Shown here: positions 5,474 to 13,189 of the stretch, one piece after another
Position numbering within the stretch: the first letter of the stretch is position 1
How the letters are laid out: each line of letters opens with the position of its first letter
Source of the DNA: Bacilli bacterium
GTDB taxonomy: Bacteria > Bacillota_I > Bacilli_A > RF39 > UBA660
Reading direction: 5' to 3'
DNA: 17,818 bases
Assembly: GCA_024693165.1 (NCBI GenBank)
Contig: JAILLM010000017.1
Coordinates: 1-17,818 of the forward strand
Notes under the pieces: generated by a model
What the model was told of the DNA's origin: nothing
Seen by the model: the letters and a program-made list of their open reading frames with translations, nothing else
Databases searched by the model: none
Made by a program: the position numbers and the translations under genes

Positions 5474-8400
5474 TTAATTCTTTTTAACTTCAATTTTTAC
5501 TTCATGTCCGTTAATATCATTAACTTCTCCACTATCCTTTTCTGAATAGTTAACAGCTAATGTTTCAGACATAATATATTCTTTAAAGTCTTCAAATGCT
5601 TTATTTGTAAGTTCATCACCACTGTATGTTAAATCAATTCTATCAGAGATTTCTAAACCAATAGTCTTTCTGATATTTTGTACCTTAGATACAAATTCTC
5701 TTGCTAATCCTTCAAGAATTAATTCTTCAGTTAATTCAGTATTAAGAATTACGAACTTGTTATTTTGCATTCCAACATTAAATCCTTCTTTAGCTTCAAT
5801 TCTTACATCAACCATATCAGGAGTAACATCTAATCTTTCTCCATCAAAGTCTACTGTAATAGTTTCTTCTTGAAGTAATGCTTCTTCATCTTCTTCAGCT
5901 AAATTTTGAAGTAATGCTTGATAATCTTTCATACGAGGACCAAACATTGCACCACATACTTTGAAGTTTGGTTTAATGTTAAAGTTCATGTATTTAGAAA
6001 GATCACTTACAAATGTAACTTTCTTAACATTCAATTCTTCTTTGATTAATTCAACTAAATCACCTAAAGTCTTTTCATACTTACCATCAATTAAAGCTTC
6101 GCTTAGAGGTTGTCTTACTTTAATCTTAGTTTCTTCACGAACAAATCTACCAGTTGAGATTAAGTCTCTTACTAAATCCATCTTAACTTCGATTTCTTCA
6201 TTAATTAATGATTCATCAAATGTTGGGAAGTTACTTAAATGTACTGATTCTTCACCAGTTAAGTTTTGATAGATTTCTTCAGTTGTATAAGGAATAATTG
6301 GAGCAGCTAACTTACAAACTCCAGTTAAGATTTCATAAGTAGTCATATAAACTGACTTTTTAGAGTTATCAAGTTCTGAAGCCCAGAATCTATCTCTATT
6401 ACGTCTAATGTACCAGTTAGATAAATCATCTGATACAAATGAAGTAATTTCTTTTACAACTAAGTTTAAATCATATTGGTCATAGAATGCAGTTACATTC
6501 TTAACTAATTTATTATATTTAGAAATTAACCATTTATCGATTTCTTCTCTATCCTTAACAGGAACATTACATTCATTAATATCAATTCCATCAATGTTTG
6601 CATATGTTTGGAAGAATGAATAAGTATTTTTAAATGGGTTAAAGAATTTAGAGTGTACTTCTTTAAGACCATCCATATCAAATTTAAGTGGTGTCCATAC
6701 TGGAGATACATAGAACATGTACCATCTAACATTATCAGCACCATATTTAGTTATAGTTTCAATTGGATCTACGATATTACCAATAGATTTACTCATCTTC
6801 TTACCCTTACCATCAAGAACCATATCATTAACTACAACATTTTTAAAACATGATTCTCCAGAGATTAAAGTTGAGATTACTAAAAGTACATAGAACCAAC
6901 CTCTAGTTTGATCTAGTCCTTCAGCAATGAAATCAGCTGGGAATTGTGATTCAAAAATTTCCTTATTTTCAAATGGATAATGGAATTGTGCATAAGGCAT
7001 TGAACCTGAGTCAAACCATACATCTAATACATCTTCAACACGAGTTAAAGTATCTCCTGTTTCAGGTGATTTAATATGAACATTATCAATATATGGTCTA
7101 TGTAATTCCATACTCATGATATCTACATCTTCGATTGCAAGTTTTTGTAATTCTTCTCTTGAACCAACACAGTAGATTTCACCAGTTTCTTTATTAGTCC
7201 AAATTGGAAGTGGACATCCCCAATATCTTGATCTTGAAATACCCCAATCAACCATATTTTCTAACCAGTTAGCAAATCTCTTTTCACCAACATAATCAGG
7301 ATACCAATTGATCTTTTTATTAGCTTCAATAATTTCATCTTTCTTCTTAGTAGTAGCAACATACCAAGCTGGTTTTGGATATGAAATTAATGCACTCTTA
7401 CATCTCCAGCAATGTGGATAGTCATGAGTTAAATGAATCTTCTTAAATAACTTATCATTTTCTTTTAAGTATTTAATAATTTCTACTTCTAGATCTTTAT
7501 CAGTAACAAGTCTACCTTTCCAAGGTCCTTCAGTGTAACATCCATCTGGACCAACTGGATTAACAAATGTAATACCAGCAGCATTAGCTACTCTATTATC
7601 ATCTGCACCATAAGCTGGAGCGATATGAACAATACCAGTACCATCAGAATCAGTAACATAATTATCAGCTAATACTTCAAATGCTTTACCTTCAACATTT
7701 ACAAATGGAAGTAATTGTTCATACTTCATTCCTTTAAGGTCAGTACCTTTAAATGTTTCAAGAACTTCAAATTCATCTCCTAAAACACTATTAGCTAATC
7801 TTTCACCAACATAGAATGTATATCCTTGTGATTTAACTTTTAAATAAGTTAAGTCTGGATTAACACATAATGCAACGTTAGCAATTAGAGTCCATGGAGT
7901 TGTTGTCCATACTAAGAAGTATGCATCTTCATCAGCTTTTTTAAATGGTAAAATAATTGAATTAACTGGATCTTCTTGGTAACCTTGAGCTACTTCAAAT
8001 GAAGAAAGTTCAGTTCCACATCTTGGACAATACCAAAGAATCTTATTACCATGATAAATTAAATCTTTCTTAAACATTTCTTTAATGATCCACCATTCAG
8101 ATTCAATGAATTCATTAGAGCATGTTACATATGGATTTTCACAATCAATGAATTGTCCCATCATATCAGTTAATTTATTAACTTCATCAATATTTAATGC
8201 AGTATTCTTATTACATTCTTTACAGAAGTTTTCTACACCAAATTTTTCGATATCTTGTTTTCCAGAGAATCCAAGTTTCTTTTCAACATTTACTTCGATT
8301 GGTAAACCATGAGTATCTAGACCAATTTTTCTTAATACTCTATAACCTTGCATTGTTTTGTATTTAGTAAATGAATCTTTAATTGATTTAGCTAATACAT

Positions 8401-8575
8401 GGTGAATACCAGGTTTAGCATTAGCATAAATAGGTCCATCATAGAATACAAAGTCTTCTTTACCTTTTCTTGAAGAGATAGTCTTTTCAAAGATTTTATT
8501 TTCTTTCCAGTAATTTAAAATTGTACTTTCAACTTCATTAACTGGTCTCTTATCTAATTCTTTAAAATTTTTCAT
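5474..8575 (-). CDS. ileS: Isoleucine-tRNA ligase, type 2 (GxHH motif)
   Basis: Charges tRNA-Ile with isoleucine. The 1033-residue protein has the class I Rossmann core split by a CP1 editing domain (WTTTPWTL near 223-230, then GTGIVHIAPAYGADD). KMSKS is intact at 593-597 (GKKMSKSIGN). The HIGH element reads GIHH (56-59) in YANAKPGIHHVLAKSIKD, the swapped form seen in many type-2 bacterial IleRS. Zinc-like pairs CPRC (183, 186) and CWRC (389, 392) are present, and there is no C-terminal zinc finger of the type-1 kind. The start at 8575 follows AAAGGTG; an in-frame ATG 13 codons upstream lies at the T-box terminator and is unlikely. Expression is under the T-box leader. It is the only ileS visible here. 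Confidence 0.97.
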   Translation of the reverse strand: MKNFKELDKRPVNEVESTILNYWKENKIFEKTISSRKGKEDFVFYDGPIYANAKPGIHHVLAKSIKDSFTKYKTMQGYRVLRKIGLDTHGLPIEVNVEKKLGFSGKQDIEKFGVENFCKECNKNTALNIDEVNKLTDMMGQFIDCENPYVTCSNEFIESEWWIIKEMFKKDLIYHGNKILWYCPRCGTELSSFEVAQGYQEDPVNSIILPFKKADEDAYFLVWTTTPWTLIANVALCVNPDLTYLKVKSQGYTFYVGERLANSVLGDEFEVLETFKGTDLKGMKYEQLLPFVNVEGKAFEVLADNYVTDSDGTGIVHIAPAYGADDNRVANAAGITFVNPVGPDGCYTEGPWKGRLVTDKDLEVEIIKYLKENDKLFKKIHLTHDYPHCWRCKSALISYPKPAWYVATTKKKDEIIEANKKINWYPDYVGEKRFANWLENMVDWGISRSRYWGCPLPIWTNKETGEIYCVGSREELQKLAIEDVDIMSMELHRPYIDNVHIKSPETGDTLTRVEDVLDVWFDSGSMPYAQFHYPFENKEIFESQFPADFIAEGLDQTRGWFYVLLVISTLISGESCFKNVVVNDMVLDGKGKKMSKSIGNIVDPIETITKYGADNVRWYMFYVSPVWTPLKFDMDGLKEVHSKFFNPFKNTYSFFQTYANIDGIDINECNVPVKDREEIDKWLISKYNKLVKNVTAFYDQYDLNLVVKEITSFVSDDLSNWYIRRNRDRFWASELDNSKKSVYMTTYEILTGVCKLAAPIIPYTTEEIYQNLTGEESVHLSNFPTFDESLINEEIEVKMDLVRDLISTGRFVREETKIKVRQPLSEALIDGKYEKTLGDLVELIKEELNVKKVTFVSDLSKYMNFNIKPNFKVCGAMFGPRMKDYQALLQNLAEEDEEALLQEETITVDFDGERLDVTPDMVDVRIEAKEGFNVGMQNNKFVILNTELTEELILEGLAREFVSKVQNIRKTIGLEISDRIDLTYSGDELTNKAFEDFKEYIMSETLAVNYSEKDSGEVNDINGHEVKIEVKKN

Positions 8576-8831
8576 AATATCACCTTTCTTCTTTTTTAAA
8601 ATAAAAAAACTCATGAACTAAAGGACGAAGTGAGTTTGCTCCGTGGTACCACCTTAATTCATGAGTTTAAATCATGCACTTATACTCTTAACGCAAGTTT
8701 ACGTACTTGGCTTATCCCCAAGTCACATCAGAAGTGATCTTCATATATCTTTCTTTTCTTCTCCTCACACCATATGGAGAATTCTCTTTAAAATACTGAA
8801 TATATGACGTCTTCGTCATTTGTTTTTAACA
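8576..8831 (-). promoter_or_regulatory. T-box riboswitch (tRNA-Ile sensing) leader of ileS
   Basis: The minus-strand leader carries the T-box sequence AGGTGGTACCACGGAGCA (8637-8654), whose TGGT matches an ACCA tRNA end. Upstream, Stem I is recognisable by GACGAAGACG followed by TCATATAT pairing with ATATATGA; on its 3' side AAGATCACTTC presents the codon ATC (8736-8738) as the isoleucine specifier. An ACTTGG...CCAAGT hairpin (about 8710-8725) lies between. The leader ends in a terminator that competes with the antiterminator. Uncharged tRNA-Ile should allow readthrough into ileS. Confidence 0.95.
8603..8668 (-). terminator. Regulated terminator of the ileS T-box
   Basis: AAACTCATGAA (8658-8668 on the minus strand) pairs with TTCATGAGTTT (8607-8617), extended by AAGG with CCTT, then runs into seven T (8603-8609). 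The inner AAGG belongs to the T-box, so this stem excludes the antiterminator. Confidence 0.85.
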
Positions 8832-8837
8832 AATCTA

Positions 8838-8866
8838 ATTATATGTAAAATATTAATATTTGTCAA
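8838..8866 (-). promoter_or_regulatory. Consensus promoter of the ileS leader
   Basis: TTGACA (8861-8866), 17 bases and TATAAT (8838-8843) on the minus strand: a perfect housekeeping sigma-factor promoter. The -35 sits five bases after the stop codon of the upstream gene and within an inverted repeat GTCAAA/TTTGAC (8862-8879). No separate terminator for the upstream gene is evident. Confidence 0.9.
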
Positions 8867-8870
8867 ACAA

Positions 8871-9800
8871 TTATTTGACTAGTTTTTTTAATTTCTTAAA
8901 TTCTCTTTTATGTTTAGAAAGTGAGCTTTCATTAAAGATTTGATTATATTCTTCTTCTGATATTTGTAGTCCTTGAAGAATTCTATCTGCAAGTTTATAT
9001 TTTGAAGAATCTTCTAAGAATGAAGCTGTTCTATCTTCATTATAAAGATTTAATTCTTCAGGGAATAATTCTTTATTATATTTAAGTCTATTACAAAAAT
9101 CATATGATGGACTATTATAAATATGATTTCTCTTCTTGTTATATCTTCTTATTAATTCATAGTCATACATAATTTCTATTGCTTTATCATAAAAAGCAAT
9201 ATCTTTTTCTGGTAAATAAGAATCATATAATTCTTGAATTAATGTACTTGTATTAGCTGCTGATGAAACAATTGCTCTTGTTTCATATGGAGCATAATCA
9301 TGATATCTTACATAAGAAAATATTAATTTAAATAAAAGCCCAAGTGTTGGTAATAAATCTTTATCAGATTTTATTTTATCTTCTAATGTTTGTGGATCTA
9401 CAACTCCCCATAGTTTATGAATTATTTCTTCTCTTCCTTCATCTACTTCTTTAAAGAAAGCAGCATGATCTAACTCATGAAATAAAACATTTAGGAAAAA
9501 TATATTTTGTCCTAAAATTTTAGATTTATCTTCATACTCTTTTTTATAAAGTATATCAAAATATTTATCTATATCTTTTCTATAGCCCATTTTTAATGCT
9601 ACTATTTTATCACTAAGTATATAACCACCTAAAGCATTTGATAAAGAAAGCTTTGGTAGTTCAAATACTACATCATCAACAACATCATCAACATGAAATT
9701 CATTACTAATAATGTCTATCGCCTCTCTAGCAAAATATTCATCAGCCAACAACCCCATATCTTCATACTTAACTAATAATTCTTTCAAATTTTTATACAT
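8871..9800 (-). CDS. Unknown protein, putative HExxH zincin (paralogue of the gene at 17045)
   Basis: A 309-residue protein of no family I recognise. It contains HELDH (108-112), a zinc metalloprotease-type HExxH, in a hydrophobic helix (FFLNVLFHELDHAAF). Sixty-five residues after the first His comes DYAPYETRA (168-176), whose Glu173 could be the third zinc ligand. A C-terminal region has NSPSYDF (229-235), NLYN (251-254) and GLQISEEEY (277-285), followed by a lysine-rich tail. All these blocks recur in the partial gene at the window end. No signal peptide or TM segment is seen, so it is probably cytoplasmic. The start is ATG 9800; its AGAGG lies 12 bases upstream, partly inside a terminator hairpin. 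Protease activity is inference. Confidence 0.75.
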   Translation of the reverse strand: MYKNLKELLVKYEDMGLLADEYFAREAIDIISNEFHVDDVVDDVVFELPKLSLSNALGGYILSDKIVALKMGYRKDIDKYFDILYKKEYEDKSKILGQNIFFLNVLFHELDHAAFFKEVDEGREEIIHKLWGVVDPQTLEDKIKSDKDLLPTLGLLFKLIFSYVRYHDYAPYETRAIVSSAANTSTLIQELYDSYLPEKDIAFYDKAIEIMYDYELIRRYNKKRNHIYNSPSYDFCNRLKYNKELFPEELNLYNEDRTASFLEDSSKYKLADRILQGLQISEEEYNQIFNESSLSKHKREFKKLKKLVK

Positions 9801-9835
9801 AAAAAAATAATACCTCTTCTTTAAGGTATTATTTT
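9801..9835 (-). terminator. Terminator hairpin overlapping the zincin ribosome binding site
   Basis: On the minus strand AAAATAATACCT (9824-9835) pairs with AGGTATTATTTT (9804-9815), with a loop of 8, followed by a T run reaching base 9801 next to the zincin ATG. It should end the cohesin-like gene transcript. The AAGAGG (9813-9818) that would serve the zincin lies in the loop and 3' arm. Confidence 0.75.
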
Positions 9836-9856
9836 ATCATAAATATTTTTAAACAA

Positions 9857-10657
9857 CTAATGTTTTTTACCCTTATTTTTAGCTAAAGGATTATAATCTC
9901 CTAACTCTAATTTATTCTTAGGTTCAGGTTTCTTTTTTCTACCTATTTCTGAAATCTTATCAGGATTTAAATCGAATTTACTAATAGATTTCTTTTTAGG
10001 TTTTCTATTAATGTTCTTCTTTAAACTTACTGAAGTTTTCTTTTTATTAGCAAAGTTAGTTGGTGCTATTAAGAATAAAGCAAGTATAACTATTACAGTT
10101 ACTATTATTACTACGATATTAACTATATGGTCATTTAACCAAATATCTTTTTCAATAGTTTTATTTAAATATTCTTGATAGAAATAAACAGTAGTAACAC
10201 TATCTCTTCTTACTGTTGCAACTAAAGAATCAGATTTATATTTTTGATTATCAGATGAAGTAGCAACTATATCTTCAAATCTTAAATACATAGTCTTATT
10301 TACATCAAATGCATTTTTAACTTTAAATGTAACAGTTGCATAAGTAGCATTAGGATTATCTTCTAAAGCTACAGCATATACTTTATCAACTTTATAATTA
10401 TCCTTAGTTTCTACATTAGTAATACTAGAACTATATACATCTCCAGATACTTGATACATCTCTAAATAATTATAATCATATTTAATAGTATGCTCAATTT
10501 CAGAAACAGCTGCGCCTTCATACCAAAGTACAATTGTTAAATAGTTACCATCAAATGATACTAAATCTACATGAGGTATAAAGTCATCTGCTTTAACTAT
10601 ACTTACATTAAATAAAACAACTAATATTAATACTAAAACTTTCTTTAAAGTTTTCAT
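9857..10657 (-). CDS. Secreted, membrane-anchored cohesin-like protein
   Basis: A 266-residue type I membrane protein. Residues 1-23 are a signal peptide (basic start, long hydrophobic core, VKA before DD). Residues about 28-150 form a beta-rich extracellular domain with a cohesin-like pattern (LTIVLWYEGAAVSEIEHTIKYD, then YATVTFKVKNAF). A TM helix spans about 178-198. The remaining 68 residues are a cytoplasmic tail packed with lysine and arginine. Its start overlaps the gapA stop as TAATG, with no clear ribosome binding site of its own, so it is translated by coupling to gapA. Cohesin assignment is by pattern only; the ligand is unknown. The basic tail may bind nucleic acid or acidic lipid head groups, which is inference. 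Confidence 0.75.
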   Translation of the reverse strand: MKTLKKVLVLILVVLFNVSIVKADDFIPHVDLVSFDGNYLTIVLWYEGAAVSEIEHTIKYDYNYLEMYQVSGDVYSSSITNVETKDNYKVDKVYAVALEDNPNATYATVTFKVKNAFDVNKTMYLRFEDIVATSSDNQKYKSDSLVATVRRDSVTTVYFYQEYLNKTIEKDIWLNDHIVNIVVIIVTVIVILALFLIAPTNFANKKKTSVSLKKNINRKPKKKSISKFDLNPDKISEIGRKKKPEPKNKLELGDYNPLAKNKGKKH

Positions 10658-11658
10658 TATACTAACACTTTCATTGTTCTAATCATTTGAGTAGTATAAC
10701 CTAATTCATTATCATACCAAGCTACTACTTTAACCATAGTAGTACCATCCTCTTGTGGAATAACAGTTGTACATAAACCATCTACAAGAGCTCCAATCTT
10801 TTGTCCAATAACATCACAAGATACAACTGGATCAAATGTTAGTTTAATTGTTTTATTTTGAGCATGATCAAATGCATTATTAACATCTTCTTCTGTTACT
10901 GATTTTTCAACTAATACTGTTAAATCAATAACTGAACCATCTATTACAGGTACTCTAAATGCTGAACCTTTAAGTTTTCCATCAATCTCAGGAATAACTT
11001 TACCAATAGCTTTAGCAGCTCCAGTTTCAGCAGGAATAATATTAGACATAGCACTTCTACCACGTCTCGACATAGCGCCCTTTTTATGAACTACATCTAA
11101 AGTAGTTTGGTCATTAGTAGTCGCATGAACTGTTGTCATGTATCCTGTTCTAACTGTAAAGTTATCATTTAAAACTTTAAGTACTGGTGCTAAGCAGTTA
11201 GTAGTACAAGAGGCTGCACTAATAATTTCTTCAGTACCATCTAAAATATCATGGTTAACATTATAAACTATAGTTTTACAGTCCCCTTTAGCAGGTGCTG
11301 AAATAATTACATGTTTAGCTCCAGCATTAATGTGACTTCTTGCTTTTTCAACATCTGTATAGAATCCTGAACATTCAAGAACTACATCTATTGCCTCTTT
11401 ATCCCATGGTAAATTAGCTGCATCAGGTTCTTTATAAACTCTAATCTTTTTACCAGCTAGAATAATATGTTCATCATCATAACTAATCTTATTAGAATTA
11501 AACATTCTAAAGTTTGAGTCATATTTAAGTAAATAATATAAATCTTTAGTATCAGCTAAATCATTTATTGCTACTACCTCAAGTTCTGGATTATTAATTA
11601 GTTCTCTAAATGCAAGTCTACCAATTCTACCAAATCCATTAATTGCTACTCTTTTCAT
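10657..11658 (-). CDS. gapA: Glyceraldehyde-3-phosphate dehydrogenase
   Basis: Oxidises and phosphorylates glyceraldehyde 3-phosphate to 1,3-bisphosphoglycerate in glycolysis. The 333-residue protein has the NAD-binding start INGFGRIGR (6-14) and Asp33 in INDL, which favours NAD over NADP. The catalytic Cys151 (SAASCTTNCLAP) and His178 (TTVHATTND) are present, and the C-terminal WYDNELGY is intact. The S-loop is unusual: where most enzymes have HKDLRRARAAA, this one has HKKGAMSRRGRSAM, about three residues longer. The ATG follows GGGAG, and 12 bases separate it from the kinase gene upstream. It is the middle gene of an operon and is coupled to the cohesin-like gene. Confidence 0.97.
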   Translation of the reverse strand: MKRVAINGFGRIGRLAFRELINNPELEVVAINDLADTKDLYYLLKYDSNFRMFNSNKISYDDEHIILAGKKIRVYKEPDAANLPWDKEAIDVVLECSGFYTDVEKARSHINAGAKHVIISAPAKGDCKTIVYNVNHDILDGTEEIISAASCTTNCLAPVLKVLNDNFTVRTGYMTTVHATTNDQTTLDVVHKKGAMSRRGRSAMSNIIPAETGAAKAIGKVIPEIDGKLKGSAFRVPVIDGSVIDLTVLVEKSVTEEDVNNAFDHAQNKTIKLTFDPVVSCDVIGQKIGALVDGLCTTVIPQEDGTTMVKVVAWYDNELGYTTQMIRTMKVLV

Positions 11659-11670
11659 AAAAACACTCCC

Positions 11671-13116
11671 TTATTTAACATCATATATTGAACCACCAAT
11701 AAATTCTCTTAATATACTTGATTTAGATACATACTCTGAAGATATTGGATAGAAGTTTCTAATACTATCTAATAATCTTCTAGCATCAGTGTATTGTTCA
11801 GAATCCATTGGAACATTTAATAATAATGGTTCAAGTATTACTTTTAATACTCCAATTTCATATATTGAACTTGTATTAATAACTGAATCTACTGTATCAG
11901 TATATGGGAAGATATATTCTTCTTCTCCATCTCTTACTTTAGACCAACCTGCTAAAGAACTTTCTGCAGATCTTCCTCTTGTTCTAAAGTCTCTTGCAAT
12001 TCTTCTTAATAATCTATTATCAGTTGAAGAAATATAATTATGTCTATCAATCTTTAATGGTGAAAATGGACTTACATAACATTTATAAATGTCTGGACCA
12101 TAATCATCAAAGAACAAATTAGGATTAATAGCATGTAATCCTTCGATTACTAATACTTCATTTTCTTTTAATTGAATTGGAGCATTAGTATATAACTTTG
12201 TTCCACTTACGAAATCATAAGTTGGAATAACTACTTCTTCACCATTAAGTAAAGCTTTCATTTGTTTATTAAATAATTTTAAATCTAAACAATTAATTGA
12301 TTCATAATCTTTTGAACCATCAGGTAAAAGTGGTGTTTCATCTCTTTCTAAGAAATAATCATCAAGTGTTAAAGGAATTGCTTCATACCCCAAACTTGAT
12401 AAAGCATTAGAAAGTTTCTTAGAAGTTGTAGTTTTACCTGAACTTGAAGGACCTGCTAAAAGAACAATTTTCTTTTCTTCTTTAATGATTCTTTCAGCTA
12501 CTTGGAACATTTCAATATCTATAAGTAAATCTACTTTTCTAACAAAGTCAGCAATTTTACCTTGTGCAATTATTTCATTTAAATCAGACACATAATTTAC
12601 TTTAATTCTACTAGACCATGATCTCATAAACTCATACATGTCATATATTTTATGTTTAAAGTTAAAATCTAATTCTCCTTTAAAAGGATAAACTAGTATT
12701 ACTTTATTATTATCTGAATATATTAAATCGAAGTCTTTAATCTCACCACTAGTCTTAGGCATAGCATGAGAATACATATAATTAAAACTTCCATTAAATT
12801 CATATATAGAAACTGAAATATTAGTAACAGCTTGAATATTTTTAGCTTTCTCTTCCATTCCATGTCTCATATAGAAATCAAATGCATCTTTTTTACTTAC
12901 AATTTTTTTGTTGAAAGGTATATTCTTTTCAACAAGTTTATGCATAAATTCTTTTATTTTCTCTACATCTTCTTCTTCAAGATGTCTATCTAAATTAATT
13001 GTAGCTAATATTCCGTGGTCCAAGCTATTCTCATAGATAACTTCGCCATTAAATAATTTAGACACAGCATCTATTAGCATAAATTTTAGACCTGATTGAT
13101 ATACTTTGATGTTCAT
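11671..13116 (-). CDS. Nucleoside kinase (uridine kinase-like) with ThrRS-like N-terminal domain
   Basis: A 481-residue protein. The C-terminal half is a P-loop kinase of the uridine kinase/phosphoribulokinase family: Walker A GPSSSGKTT (222-230), the LDDYF motif (251-255), PTYDF (298-302), VIEGLHAINP and a late arginine-rich segment (RLLRRIARDFRTRGRSA) that acts as lid. The N-terminal part (about 25-190, with DHGILA and FDFYMRHGMEEKA) resembles the second additional domain of threonyl-tRNA synthetase. The full-length family normally starts with a TGS domain of about 60 residues, which is short or missing here. It likely phosphorylates uridine or a related nucleoside with ATP or GTP. The ATG follows AAGGAG by 8 bases. 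It leads the operon with gapA. Confidence 0.85.
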   Translation of the reverse strand: MNIKVYQSGLKFMLIDAVSKLFNGEVIYENSLDHGILATINLDRHLEEEDVEKIKEFMHKLVEKNIPFNKKIVSKKDAFDFYMRHGMEEKAKNIQAVTNISVSIYEFNGSFNYMYSHAMPKTSGEIKDFDLIYSDNNKVILVYPFKGELDFNFKHKIYDMYEFMRSWSSRIKVNYVSDLNEIIAQGKIADFVRKVDLLIDIEMFQVAERIIKEEKKIVLLAGPSSSGKTTTSKKLSNALSSLGYEAIPLTLDDYFLERDETPLLPDGSKDYESINCLDLKLFNKQMKALLNGEEVVIPTYDFVSGTKLYTNAPIQLKENEVLVIEGLHAINPNLFFDDYGPDIYKCYVSPFSPLKIDRHNYISSTDNRLLRRIARDFRTRGRSAESSLAGWSKVRDGEEEYIFPYTDTVDSVINTSSIYEIGVLKVILEPLLLNVPMDSEQYTDARRLLDSIRNFYPISSEYVSKSSILREFIGGSIYDVK

Positions 13117-13140
13117 ATAGCCAACTCCTTATTCTCTATA

Positions 13141-13149
13141 ATTATATCA
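13141..13149 (-). promoter_or_regulatory. Extended -10 promoter of the kinase-gapA operon
   Basis: TGATATAAT on the minus strand, identical to the SPFH promoter element. The -35 (TTTTAT at 17 bases) is weak. The predicted start is near 13134, giving a leader of about 18 bases. Confidence 0.6.
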
Positions 13150-13160
13150 GTAATAAGTCA

Positions 13161-13186
13161 AAAATAAAAGAGAGTTTAGCACTCTC
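13161..13186 (-). terminator. Terminator of whiA
   Basis: GAGAGT (13181-13186 on the minus strand) pairs with ACTCTC (13170-13175) around a 5-base loop, followed by TTTTATTTTT. It lies just after the whiA stop codon. Confidence 0.75.
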
Positions 13187-13189
13187 ATT

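Noticed and set aside
6526..6744. Open frame of 72 codons within ileS
   Set aside because: It is a shadow in another frame of the ileS coding sequence, without a ribosome binding site or family resemblance. The plus-strand frames at 5961, 6653 and 8085 were dropped for the same reason.
8576..8614. Thirteen extra N-terminal codons on ileS
   Set aside because: The upstream ATG lies in the T-box terminator, and the downstream ATG has the good AAAGGTG site.
11789..12037. Plus-strand frame of 82 codons
   Set aside because: It lies opposite the nucleoside kinase gene, with no binding site and composition that follows the real gene. The same holds for the frame at 15672 opposite the regulator.
13176..13184. 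TTAGCACTC, a half-site of the CIRCE heat-shock operator
   Set aside because: The second half GAGTGCTAA is absent at the required 9-base spacing. The bases belong to the whiA terminator hairpin.
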